Source: Metallyticus violacea (taxonomy: Eukaryota; Arthropoda; Insecta; Mantodea; Metallyticidae). Taken from it: a stretch of 64,000 nucleotides of DNA. Every line of letters begins with the position of its first letter. The first letter of the stretch is position 1. A program made the position numbers and the translations under genes. Below the pieces are notes generated by a model, which did not search any database, was not told the origin of the DNA, and worked only from the letters and a program-made list of their open reading frames with translations. Below are positions 46,681 through 58,660 of the stretch, piece after piece. The stretch lies in the NCBI GenBank assembly GCA_030762175.1, contig CM060833.1, positions 172,607,001-172,671,000 of the forward strand, written 5' to 3'.

Positions 46681-47901
46681 TTCGCATTTCAGTAAGTTAC
46701 AAAAATTCCATTTAAACATACAGATTTAATACATTTACTAATGAAGTGTACACGTTTTATTAAACTTTAATAACCACTGATAAAAATTAAGGAAAGCACG
46801 AAGATAGTTTAAATTTATTTCAGGCCAAATGTTAATAATAAACAATTCTGGGCAATTCAAAAGTCGCGCGTCATTGGGCAACTCCTTTATTAGTTGCTTG
46901 CTAGCAAAAGTGATCAGTGGTGTCTGCTCAGGAATTATAGTGGCTGCATTGACCAGATGATGAATGCCTTCGCGTGGTACAGAGATTTGATAAAATATTA
47001 CCATACTTTCATTACGATATTGAACTGTGTTTGGTCAAAATTCAAAATTTTGTTTTATTTCGTTGGTCGATTTTATGACACATAACACATAAGTGAAATA
47101 GTCTAAATAACCTGTCTAGTTTTTCATACCCTCTTACATTTTGCACCAGAAAGAAATGTTTTGGTCATGACTGCAGCCAGGAATACATCCCTTCCTGGCA
47201 TCATCGCTCTCAATTATTTTTTTCTCTAAAAGCGTCCTTCATAAGTATAATAACGTGATGAGTAAGATCAAGGTTGTATGAAGGATGCTGTAAGGTCTGA
47301 AATTTAATTCTTGAATGATGTCAAGAGTTATATTGGACATGTGATGGTATGATGAAGAGACAAAAGTTCTCTGTGATGACTCCGTGTTACTGACTTCGTG
47401 CTTTTATGAATACTGTTTCACATTTTTCTGTAATGTTCAAAAGTGTTTAAACCAAGAAGAGAAAACAGAATCTATACGGCAGGATATTGGTACTTGAGTT
47501 TGCAGGAGTAGGCCTCGTAGTAATGCATCCAGGACAGAATGCCTTCTTCTTCATCGTTATACAGTGTCAAAAATGGTGTAGTAACCTGCACATGAATCAT
47601 CCTGTGCTCATTCTAGGCAAACTCTGTGTAGCGATTTTTGAGAATCTCCGCAATAATGTTTTTTGTGTGGATCTGGTGTTGACGGCTAGAATTCTCAAGA
47701 AATACCAGTTTTCACGAATGCCGGCGCCTGACACAGCTGTCTATCACCGATGGACATACTGGGACCAGAGTTCGTTTATCAGAGAATAATGCGTGACCAT
47801 ACTCATTCATACACTTTTTCTCGCTAAATATACACCTCTCTTTGCATTCTTGTGACTTTCACGGTGTTTCCTATTCTTAAACCACAGAAATCTGATCGTT
47901 G
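46681..47901. other. Intergenic DNA with an unassigned 100-codon frame
   Basis: The frame at 47487-47789 lies in somewhat GC-richer DNA. I recognise no domain on either strand, and it may be a decayed transposon. The minus frame at 46738-47004 is likewise unassigned. Confidence 0.45.
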
Positions 47902-48176
47902 ATTTGATTTATTTACGGACGCTGTTTAGCATCTCAGGGTCTCATTCAATTCAGGGCGTGAAACTAGCGATAAATTTTGCTCATAAGCCTCTTCTTTCAG
48001 GCTTGAAGTTCTTTTACGTGCAGTAAATCTACGAACCACAGCATTACTTCCTTCCGAAGAAGCCACACTTATGATTTTTTACGGCCAAAATAATCCATCG
48101 ACCCTGCCCGAGATTGAACCCGGAAACTTGAGTCTACGAGGTAAGTATGGTTACCACTAGCCTACCAGGACCGACA
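47902..48176 (-). mobile_element. SINE family A, reverse copy
   Basis: Read in reverse it shows all family landmarks: TATTTACGGACGCTGTTTAG and CATCTCAGG (tail), ATTCAATTCAGGGCGTGAAA, TTACGTGCAGTAAATCTACG, GAGATTGAACCCGGAAAC (reverse box B) and TACCAGGACCGAC at the head. Confidence 0.88.
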
Positions 48177-48467
48177 CAGACATTAATCTGGTAAATGCTT
48201 GATGTTCCTCCATGGTGCAAAAAGCTAAGGACGCTGTCAACTATTATAAAATACTATTGGTTAAGTGCATTGGAAGGCGACAACTTATATAAGTATGCAT
48301 CTTCCCTGTGCGGGAGTTTGAAATACTCAAGTTATCCTTATGCAAAATAGTACTATTAATGTCTTGTTATTTTTGGAACGCAATTTTTAATTTTAGTTTG
48401 TTTTGATCTTTTAAGTATTTATAAAAAGATTAAGCTGCCAAATATTTATATATATATTATTTTATGT

Positions 48468-48506
<39 letters not shown>

Positions 48507-50690
48507 TATTACTTTACAAATAGGGTAACCTTATCTTCTTTTCAGTAATCTACCTTCCGTATTTTGCTTTACGTTTAGGAATAACAAAACTTTTCTTTGA
48601 ATTTCAATGTATATTAGTCGTTATACATATACATTCTGTTTCATGGTGGAACTGAAATGTAGTTAATACAGAAAACCTGAACTGTGTTATTTTATCTTGC
48701 AGAACGTAGCTGTGCTCCTTTCCCACCCTGCAGTGATTCCATTCTTCTCCTAACTGTAGTCACACTATTCAATATCCGTATTTCAGCACTTTGAAAACAT
48801 GTGGCCTATAGAATTTTAGTTCAGGAATAGCGTGGAACCTTTTCCTCAAGCCAGCCGAATGGTCGCTGAAGAGGAAAAAGATATACACTGCGTTGAGATA
48901 ATACAGAACCGTAAATCAGGCCAGCAAGTGAATATATGTTGGCCCTGCTACCCCTTCACCTCCATTTACTATTTCTCCTGAAGGGGAAAAAATCTGCGGT
49001 TTCTGCTTCCTGCTCCCGGTTTGCAGAAAATAAATCTGCCCCGCGCTGCCATCAGAAGGGGCCGAGCCCTGGGGATTTTTTTTCTTAGCTTTTCATTCTT
49101 AAGCTCAAAGGTACCCGAATTGCGTTTGTAAACTTGACTATATAAAACTCAGAATGGGCATTAAAAGTCATGTTACTGCAGAAAATCGAAATAATACCAT
49201 ACTATCACGTTGTCTTGAATACGATTGATTTCATGCGAACATCGCCTCTGTTTTTGTATATATTGTAAGCAAGAAACAACCTCCACTAGTCAAAGGGTAA
49301 TTTTGTGACCAGTACTTAAATAACAATTATGCATTTATATTGCGTTAAAATCTTTAGATCACTGTATCTTAGAGTAAAATACCTTTAAGATAAATTGTGA
49401 TATTAGTAACATTCTGTCGGGTGTTTCACTCTCTCGCTTTACGAAGAAACTTTTAAATTAATAACTCTGTGAAATTTTCAACATATCTCGGTGTTTCGGC
49501 AAGACGGCACTGCTCTTTTACGCTTGAATCAGTACATTACAGAACAGCACAGGTTTATTGTCTACAAGTAATGGAAAAAGTAGTGCCAAATACAACAAAT
49601 GCATAGTTTAAGATTCTGAAATAAAAAAAAAAAATCCCCTTTTAAAGCCTGTGGTGAAAAATAAACTTACTAACAAAGGACACCCTAAACTGCTAGAAAC
49701 TAGGGTGCATGAGGGGGGGGGAACAAACTGTAGGCCTCCCCCACAGAAATCCTTGCATCTGTTTTCAAAGATGTGATTTCCTCAGCACACGTCAACGAGC
49801 TGAAAGGGTCTAGAAGGGGCACTTACTATCAATGGTTCCAGCAGTTTCTCAGCAATATTCTGAAATAATGGATTGGAGTTTAATTCCTAGAATGCTCATA
49901 AATGGACCAGTACCAATTCTTAAACAATGCATGAGACAGTGTGGTTGCTCTATAATGGAACTGCATTATTTACCCTATCTTCCTCTAAATAACAATGGAT
50001 ACTGCAGTCTGCATGGAATCTTCCACAAGATTGTGAATTAGTTGGATGTGTAGAAACTCTGTGCTGAATTTCCAGCAAGATGGTGCTATCTGCCACATTT
50101 TCAATGTCAGCTTGGCTGAAATCGTTTGCTTCTTTGAAGACCGTGTCGCTTCTAAAGACTTTAGCCACCAAGAAACCTTCACTTTACCGTACCGGATTTT
50201 TTCCTATGTTGCATGTTGAAAGGGAAAGCGTTCGCACAAGTCAAGGGACTCTCCTGGGTGAGGCTGATTAGGTTGTGTCCAGTCAAACTGAGATAAATCG
50301 ACTATAAGGAAAACTCGAGTGCTAACTGAAACTCTAAAATGCATATTAATTGCGTATTCCAGAGTTGTTTTTACTTGTGAAAAGTTAAATAATCAAAACT
50401 AAGAAACACATTGACCTATTATCTTCTAAAGAAGATCAACAAATTTAAATAAAAAAAAATAGCTAAATTACAAGGATGATTTTCTTTAAAATAATGTCCA
50501 ATGTAGTTTCTTTTAAAAATAATAATTCATATTGTTATAGTTTCTAATCGCTGATATAAAGATAAGTTATTTATTAATATTTTACAAATATATATTATTC
50601 TTAATGCGGATTTGGTTAATAACAATCTCGTATTATACATTGTGCTATTTAAATATTTTCGACACTCTGAATCATAAACACACACACTCC
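48177..50690. other. Intergenic DNA with (TA)n
   Basis: It contains a (TA)n run at 48471-48510, a GC-richer patch at about 48900-49070 and a G-run near 49712. Open frames at 49832-50271 on both strands overlap each other and match nothing known to me. Confidence 0.5.
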
Positions 50691-50693
50691 TTT

Positions 50694-50752
50694 TTCTTCT
50701 TCTTCTTCTTCTTCTTCTTCTTCTTCTTCTTTCTTTCTTTCTTTCTTTCTTT
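50694..50752. repeat. Compound (TTC)n-(TTTC)n microsatellite
   Basis: A pure pyrimidine tract: TTC units to about 50731, then TTTC units. Confidence 0.97.
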
Positions 50753-51674
50753 TTGTAAGCAGATACATTCTTATTGCAATCATAACAAACTTGTATGGGC
50801 AGCAGTTTAAGAATTTGATATAGATGGCGGATAGGTGAGGTAGAAGCTACAAGTGTAATATGTCCAAACTTATTTACAAAATGTTATGTTCGCCATCTCA
50901 TTGTTAAGTTATTTTAGAAATGAAATGTTTTTGTGCGCAGCTAGCTTAGAACTGTATATTTTCATCTTAAACTAATGTACCCCATGTCCTATCTCAGTAA
51001 ATTTAAACTATGGGGAAATATATCAATTAGTAGAAGCATTGCACAATGAAACAAGCAGAAATAGTTGATATTTTATAAAACTACACTTTGTCACTAATGA
51101 TGAATCTATATAACAAAATAAACAGTTATAAGTCAAATATAAGCATATAGATATAACCAGAAATGCGTTTTAATATGGAAAATATGACTATTAATTAGTT
51201 TAACCAATAGTATATAAATATTCCCCCGTTACACCAAAATATTTTTCTGTATACTTCGCTAACAACTTAAAGATATTAAAATGCAGCACCGGTATCTCAT
51301 ATTCCTTTGTCCAAACGTTAAATTATTTACATTTTGTCGGTGAACTTGGAATTCCAGCAAAGCATTTCGGTTGAAAACAAAACACGCAAATCAACAAAGA
51401 CAGACATGCCAAAGTTGGTATTTTATCTCATATTATCCGCACTGTTAACATGTGTGACGAATTCGCGCATTCTCCTGTTATACTCTGTGCTAGTTAACAA
51501 AGAAATATTTGCAATTTCTCTTCAGGTGTAAGTAAGACGCATCTTATTTCCAGTTATTGTCGTCATGTACATATCTGTATACTGAAATAATTTGCACATA
51601 TATCAGCCGCAGCTGAAGCTCGCCCCCCTGGGTACAACTGAGCTGATGGTATATTTCCTTTCTTCTATACGTTC

Positions 51675-51678
<4 letters not shown>

Positions 51679-51707
<29 letters not shown>
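51679..51707. repeat. (TA)n microsatellite
   Basis: An uninterrupted AT/TA run. Confidence 0.95.
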
Positions 51708-51708
<1 letters not shown>

Positions 51709-51740
51709 CCCTTTATACAGCGTTTTATGCATCTTATTAA

Positions 51741-51790
51741 AGCAGCTAGCGGCACCCGTACTTCAACGTCGCCTTCTCTACGTAATATCT
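51741..51790 (+). repeat. Fragment of an unnamed dispersed repeat (copy 1)
   Basis: AGCTAGCGGCACCCGTACTT with following CAACGTCGCCTTCTCTACGT aligns with 61281-61330 (AGCTGGCGGGGCCTGTACTT, CGATTTCCCTTCGCGTAGT), at roughly 75-80% identity over 45-50 bp by eye. Confidence 0.5.
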
Positions 51791-54700
51791 TTCTGAACCT
51801 GTTCGTGTCAGTCTCACGGCAGTATATATTCCATTGCGAAGTTGATTAGACCTCTAGAGCAACACTTTTTGTGAGTAAATGTTATTTTAGATGCAAATAA
51901 GCTTGCTCCATTCACAGCTTTTCTTATCAATTGTTTTCTTGTAGAAATGCAACTTAAGGCAATATGTACTAATTTAAATCTACTGTTTCAGTGAACTACT
52001 ACCGATATTTGGACCTGTTGGGTGTTCTGGAATATAAAGGGGGGCGTTAGCAGTGGAATAAAATAAAAAACATTTCACTGGACAAGATTAACCGTGCGAA
52101 TCAGAATATATATTCTTGACACAATGCATGTTTACCTAGGTAGATCCAGGAAGGAGAACAACTCCAACGTTTTCTATAAGGCTAATTAATAAGTTATTCT
52201 TCAATATTGCGCATTATTGCTGCATAATGCAACAACAATGTATAGAAGCTTTCTTGAGAAACTGACAGTATTGCAGTAGTGTGCATTACAGAATAGACTA
52301 CATTGTTGACACATTATCGCTGTTGTGATGTCGGGTTGGTGTCAAGAAGCCTAGATAAGACAAGGAAGATATGGTTTCTGTTTGACCAGGCACGGCAGAA
52401 ACAGAGCCCACTGTCCGCTCTGCACAAGTAATTTTAAAACTTTAATGCACATTGCATTTAATAAATTGTGAACTATCCAACACAGAACATGTGTCATTTG
52501 TGATAAGGTACCGAAGACATTCCTTTCTGGTTTTCATAATAGAATGAGTTAGTTTCAAGTCGTAGAAAGAGTGTAGTCGCAAAATTCTCCCCGTGAAAAA
52601 AGAATTCACACGTTATACGACAGCGTCTAACAGTAACCGAGCAGGTATTGGCCAATAAAATAATGAGAGTTCATATTATATTGGTGAGATTTGCGAACGT
52701 ACTTTCCAGTAAAATGAAAAACTAAGTGCTAGAAGCCTTAATAATAAAACTATTATAAAAAAGGAAAGAATTTGATCATAGTTTGAAAAGTCAGTCTACA
52801 ATACCAATGAAATATGAGCTAGTGAGTATGTATCTTTTTTAAATTTGCTGTAAACTACTGGAAAATATTGTTAGTGTTGGAAACTTTTTTCAGTTTATCA
52901 TGCAAGTTCTGAAAAAATACTTGTAATGAGGGAATTCATCAATAGCAATACTGAAAGACCAGATACAGCGAACAAACGTCATGGCTCCAGAGAGTACATC
53001 TGTGAATACCAATGAGAATTTGGGGTTTAATTATATTCTTAATGAAACTGGGGATGGTGAATTTGTACCTCATTTTCATGCTATTTGAATTGACCGCAAA
53101 ATCCTGTCACACAGTTCTAATTATCGGTGTTACAAATCACTCACACTTACAGGAAAATTAAAAAATTTATATTTGAACAGATTGTATACTGGTGCGGTGC
53201 TTACAAACACACGGATATTTTGAGACAATTATATTGCAAGCAGCGCATAAGAGTTTTGGTATTATATTCTTAAGGTGGAAGTAAGGCTTCTATTCTCCAA
53301 ACATATTGAACATTTTCTTTATCGTCTTAAGTTATGTGGCAGACAATTCGAGCTTACTGCTAGATAATCTTTAGAATTGATGCACATTCATTTAAGTAAG
53401 GTAAATATGGAAAGCTTCGTATGTATATTTATTTATTTATGCTAAAAGCTAACGACATCAATTTTAACATTCTTTAACTCTTATGTTTTAATTTGTTTTC
53501 ATATTTGTTAAGTCTGCAATTCTAACGAGGCTTCCGAAAACACAATTTACACATAACTAGCGACAGTTTGGCAGGACTGTCTTTACTTGGCTCATTGTCT
53601 CCCAAAGGAACTAGGGAATTTTGTGGCTTCAATTCTAATTCTAATTATTTTCTGTGTTCTCTTTTTCTGTTTATTTTCTTAATCTGCTCGACTGGAACAA
53701 AGCAACAGTTTCCTGGTCGTCGTTACCCCCTATAACTATCAAGATGCCATCTTTTAGATTCGAAAGAAACTGCTGTGTGTTGTACAAAGAATGGCTCATA
53801 TTTTGCAATTCATTAATTATAGTATTAAATGTTGAATACAACAATTGTAAACCCCAACTTCATAACCGTTACATTAAATTGTATTTATTGTGTTTATTTC
53901 GGTATAGTGGACTCTCTATTATCGTAATATTAACACGTCTCATTCTTTTCATTTTGATATTTCTTATTAATATTTTAGATAATATATCAGCATTAGATTC
54001 TAAAAGCCTAACAGTCAGCCACAATTTTGCTTCTCGATAATAATTTGAATGAAGTTTATAAAAAAATTAGGTAAATATAATTAAACAAATTGATAAATGT
54101 CATGAAAAATAATTTTTACTCAGAATCAGTTAATGTCAAAATAAATTTTATTAACACAGAAGTATTAAAGAGATTGTTATTTAAGTGTTTAGTGCATCAG
54201 ATAATCATCAACTGATATAGTGAGGCTGTGAACAGGGAAAAGCCAGTCTTAGGTAATTCCTATAATGCATATGCAGATAGCTGCTTGTAGTATGTTTGAG
54301 AGAAACTTTGTCAGCGTGTGGTTGTGCGTTCATATGTCACTCGGTGTTCATTGTTTGTAAAATGTGCGCTAATTGTTCTCCGTTAATCAAAATTTAATTT
54401 GAAGAACGAAAATTTATTTTATGACAAGAAACGCGTGACGAAGCGCCGTGTTTTTGCGGAAGAAAGATTACATAAAATACAGGAAAGTAGTTGTCAGCAA
54501 TGTATTCCGCTGAGGGACATCTCTTACTATAAAGGTTATTGCTTGTTACGAGTATTGTCAGTTTTTAATGTTTTGCTTTCTGTAAAAATAAAAACACTTT
54601 AGGCGCTCTCCCTTTTTCCGGTTGTGACGGCTACAAATCTTCAGATGGCTCGTAACTGAAATAACCTCATCGTATTTACAAAATGAAACATAACTTTTTC

Positions 54701-54920
54701 TTTTTCCCTTGAAATCTTTGGTATTGTTACTTACTTGGTTTATTTTTAATTTGGAAAACATGGAAGTGGTAATGGAAGATAATTTTTTGAATGGTTTCTA
54801 AATACATGATAAATAATATATTTTTCCTTAATTTGGCGAAGAAAGAGAAGAAGAAGTAGGAAGAGCAGGAAATGAACAAAATGCTAAATTATTCAGCATT
54901 TAAAGCCAATAATGAAAGTA
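51791..54920. other. AT-rich intergenic DNA
   Basis: Nothing is recognised. The 128-codon frame at 53654-54040 is AT-rich and hydrophobic with no domain, and I regard it as chance. Confidence 0.55.
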
Positions 54921-55039
54921 CAGGATGATTATTAATGAACATCTCAGGTCAATGCCGGTCCTGGCTTGTTTGACTCTCGAGTCTTGCGTTTCTGTCTCGG
55001 AAGTGGCCCTGCCGGCGTGCATGGTTCTGCCTGGAAATA

Positions 55040-55190
55040 ATGCCAGGGACGTCTACGTTCGTGTGGGTCTTAGCCGTGCTGGTCATCTCCCTGATCTTCC
55101 TTTCAGAGAGACCATCCCTTGGGCATGTCTGTAGTACCGAAATATCCTCTTGCGACCCTAATAATCCAATCAAAGAATTGTTTTTGTGTG
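55040..55190 (+). CDS. Candidate signal-peptide first exon, weak
   Basis: In a GC-rich patch (54945-55160) an ATG with A at -3 opens MPGTSTFVWVLAVLVISLIF, a 15-residue hydrophobic core. It is followed by LSERPSLGHVCSTEISSCDP, resembling a secretory signal and the start of a Cys-containing secreted or membrane protein. No convincing donor (GTAAGT type) follows before the frame runs into AT-rich sequence, and two other frames are also open. A strong acceptor-like pyrimidine tract with CAG also ends within the patch near 55109. This could be a first exon of a gene leading to the right, an internal exon in another frame, or chance. Confidence 0.22.
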
Positions 55191-55321
55191 TGCGTGTTCT
55201 AAATTTAATATGGGATGAGATATCGCTTTTTTTTTTTTTTGGAGTCCTTTATCAAAACATTTGCCTGTATATCAACAATGTCCTTCCTTGCACTCGAAAA
55301 TTAATTACTAACGGAAAGTAG

Positions 55322-56279
55322 CGTGTAATAAATAATTCACATGGAAGCCTATGCACGAAAATTGAGTATCGAAACGTTCTGTAAATTTGGAAAAAAGTAC
55401 ACACTGTTAGAAGCCATAACACACAATTACAGTAATGCTATTTGGTTTTGTTTTATGGTTCATAATTATGTAAAGAGCTTTAAAAGCTTGGGGTTATAAT
55501 AAAGTTTTCACTGAATTTGCGTATAAACCAGAGATAGCTGACAAAGTTGCTACTGGTAATAAAATGTTTGTTTAACTCTCTAAGCACATTTAATGACTTG
55601 CCTTTGGCGGAAAAGTAGAAGAGGAAATCTTTACTTTGCTATTCTTTTTGCCCTCTCTCTTTCACTCCCCAATAGAACACAGCAAAGACACTGCAAGTTG
55701 CATTTCGACGCTATTTGTGCGCACTCTATTGGCAAAGATGTTTAAAGTAGATATATCTCTCTTTCTTGTCATAAAACACCGTGGTAAGTCTTCTCGGCAA
55801 GAATATTAAATGTTTTAGTGTTCCCGGTCTTACTTTCCACTCGCTCCTCGCCAGTTATTTTCTTGTTTTAGCGATTACAAATCTGTGACTTTTTCTTAGT
55901 GTTTTATGCTTTTCTGTTTTCTAGTTACTGTTATTTTATTACATTGTTAATAGTGTTACATTATTTTTCATATACATATAGCATTTAATGGGTGGAAATA
56001 TGCACAACGACTGCTGAAATGAAAATTCGCAATATAGAGGATATGGAGTGCCTCAAAATCCTAGAATACATGGAAGTGTCGCTTACTTAGTGGCGTTTAC
56101 CTAATATCCAATTTATTGCAAGTTAATATCTCCCGTGTTAACAGTCACTATGATTAGGATTCTTATGCAATTATATATTCTATTCCTCCACTTCTTTTGT
56201 TCTTGATTTGCATATCTATACAAATTAGGTAATTAATTTGAAATATTAAAGTTTATATATATATATATATATTACATAT
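55322..56279. other. Intergenic DNA, nothing recognised
   Basis: It ends in a short (TA)n run (56254-56270) next to the mariner element. Confidence 0.55.
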
Positions 56280-57691
56280 AGGGATAAGTCATAAGCCATG
56301 GTAACTATTTCTTTTTCTCGCGAACAAGGGACAGCATGAAAAGTCTAAGATATACGATTGAAAGTGTGATGTGGCATTTACTGCCGAATGGTACCACCAA
56401 CGGAAGGCTAGTGCAGGTTTCCTTCGTAGGTAAGAAACAAAAAGCGACCTGGCAACATTGTTTATTATTACATGAGGAAAAGTTACACACAACTGCTTAC
56501 ATAACTTATAAGTCTGATTCCGGCCGTGAAAGCTTCCGACTACTCATGCTTACATAGGGTTGCAAATCCGTCATATTATCTCACGGTGTTTAGCACTCTT
56601 CGAAGTAGTCTCCAAGTACATCGACGGTTCTTTGCTAGCGATGGGAAGGCGCTGAATACCATCTTGAGTTGCTAACATGAGCCACTCGCTGCGAAATTTT
56701 GTCAAAATGTCCGCTTTGTTACAATAATGTTTCCCACGCAATGGCTGCTTCACTTTGGGGATAACATCATAATTATAAAGACTGATATCGGGCGAATATG
56801 GCTGGTGTGGAAGACCTTCCATCCTCACCGCTGTAAAAGACGCTTGACAATGTCAGCTGTGTGAGTTATCGAGGAGAATAATGCCGTTGTTAAAAAGTTC
56901 TGGCCGTTTAGTGGTACGGCACGGGGCAATTGTGATACCAAAAAATAACGGGCATTCAGAGTGGTTCCCTCAAGCACTGGATTACACACAAGCACACGGA
57001 GTGGCCATGACTTTTGTTGGTGAAGGAGTTAGGTGATACTTTGTGTTTGCCTGGTGATCGGTTGGTATATCCTTTCCCTCATTTCAACAATTGCAATAAT
57101 GTGATTCAACATGACATCTCATCTTCGTGAAATCTCGCCAGATTAGTGTGACACGTTTCATAGCGTGTTCACTTCTGTATCTCACTTAATTTATGCGGCA
57201 CCCACATTGCACACATGTTCAGGTCATCCCGTAAAATGCGGTGCACTGTTTTTGCCGAAATTCCTATTTGCTCTTTTAATTCCACAAGTATCCAGCACCT
57301 AACATCGCATAAGTACTGTTCCACCACCATCACCCGTACATCCTTGTCCGCGGACACAGTACACCCACGCGTGGCAGATCGGAAGTTGACATTCTGCCCC
57401 GTTTGAAGGCCTTCGATAGGGCAGGACATGCGCACCCAGTGCTTCCCGAAGTCCTATGTGGCATTCTCGTACACTCCTGCCTGGGAGAAATTCTATTTTC
57501 ACACTTTTCCTGACCACTGTCTCTCACCAACTGAACTTCGGGGCGTGCTGACATATGCGGCTCTGGTTACACTACACTGTGTTTAATTCGAAAGTACATT
57601 TCATACAATTTCAATCTTATATCTTAGGTTGTTAATGATATCCCTTTTTCGCGAGAAAATAAATAATGGCCATGATTTATGACTTATCCCT
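56280..57691 (-). mobile_element. Mariner-like DNA transposon with both terminal inverted repeats
   Basis: The left end (56280-56324) begins AGGGATAAGTCATAAGCCAT. The right end (57648-57691) is its complement with a few changes, ending ATGACTTATCCCT. Both inner edges share TTCTCGCGAA. The repeats are about 44 bp with about 80% identity by eye. The length of 1.41 kb is normal for mariner. An exact TA duplication is not visible at the right end (TC follows), so the border there has mutated. The minus strand carries a broken transposase. Confidence 0.85.
56571..57554 (-). pseudogene. Mariner transposase, frameshifted
   Basis: Reading down from 57554, MSARPEVQLVRD and SKAFKRGRMSTSD mark the first HTH and linker. 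CWILVELKEQIGISAKTVHR followed by ILRDDLNMCAMWVPHKLSEI (about 57310-57172) is the second HTH with the WVPH-L linker. LLDNSH...ADIVKRLL (about 56890-56835) holds the second catalytic Asp. GLPHQPYSPDISLYNYDVIP (from about 56815) holds the third-Asp block, and GIQRLP near 56655 is the C-terminal block. At least three frameshifts separate these pieces. In the third-Asp block the canonical D before Y reads N, by my alignment. The gene cannot make an active enzyme. Confidence 0.75.
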
Positions 57692-58200
57692 CGTATTTGT
57701 ATCTTATTCTACAAGAAACATTAAATACGTTACACATTGTTAGCATTTTTTTTTTTTGCATCCTTCCCCCCATTTTACTTGTTTTCGTTACCTTCAAGGT
57801 AACATATTAAGAGTTTATTATCAGTAACAATATATATAACGGTTTTTTTCCCTCTCGCTCAAAGTATATCGCAATTTGTAGATAATGCCGTAAAAGAAAT
57901 ATTTGAACTTTCACGATGGCTCGACGATGCTTTTAGAACTGACGGTAAAGCAATCTGCCGCCAAGCTTGTGTGATAAATATGAACTATTTTTTAAAACTC
58001 AGTTAGAATAACATTTATGAGGCGATCTGCATAAGAGAAATAACGGTCAGAGAACAATTGTAGCTAAGCATTTGTTATGTAATAACTGTGAGTTCCAGCG
58101 AACTTTGTACCAACTGCGCGCCAGGGGAGGTAACTTTGTCCGTTCGCACGAAACTGTGAAGTAATTAAACTCTCATACAGCTTTAATATTGATTAATTCA
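57692..58200. other. Intergenic DNA, nothing recognised
   Basis: The left part of the following LINE fossil may begin here, but no motif is visible. Confidence 0.5.
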
Positions 58201-58203
58201 AAG

Positions 58204-58660
58204 TAACTGCATGATTAATACACTACTATTTGCTGATGACTAGATCATCATCATTGCAAATTCTAATGCTAACCCTATAGACGTGGTTATAATAAACAAA
58301 AAAGAAGTTTACAACATTTTCAAATATCAACAGAGAAAACAAAAATATTTGCATTCAAGAGAATAATCGCTGTATGAGCTAAAACTAATTACAAAGAATA
58401 TAATTAATAAGTTTAACCATGAGATTTATTAAGTCTGGAATAATAAAATTTATGTATCAAATAAATAAGTTAACCGTATGTACCAAATCGTCAGACGAAC
58501 CTTAAAAACACAAGAAATATCCGTCTTAAGTTTCCAAAATAGTGGTTATTCTTACTTTTGAATACGTATCTGAAATAAGAGTCAATCCAAAGGATCAGAA
58601 ACTGCAGAAATAGATTTCTATGAAGATCCCAGAAGAGTGTGGCTATATCTTTATCGGTTG
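58204..58660 (+). pseudogene. Non-LTR retrotransposon (LINE) reverse-transcriptase fossil
   Basis: The + strand shows NCMINTLLFADD (FADD at 58229-58240, the reverse-transcriptase active-site box), followed directly by TAG and IIIIANS. In a second frame FQISTEKTKIFAFKRI (about 58318-58365) is the IS-EKTK--AF block that follows it in many insect LINEs. Further on, NRMYQIVRRTLK (from about 58474) and GSETAEIDFYEDPRRV (about 58588-58635) fit the downstream NR---I-RTLK and AEM-FLR blocks. Stops and frameshifts make it dead. It is 5'-truncated, as LINE copies usually are. The subfamily is not resolved. Confidence 0.75.

Noticed and set aside
53654..54040. 128-codon hydrophobic protein
   Set aside because: AT-rich DNA naturally gives Phe/Leu/Ile-rich frames. 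There is no domain, splice signal or composition change.
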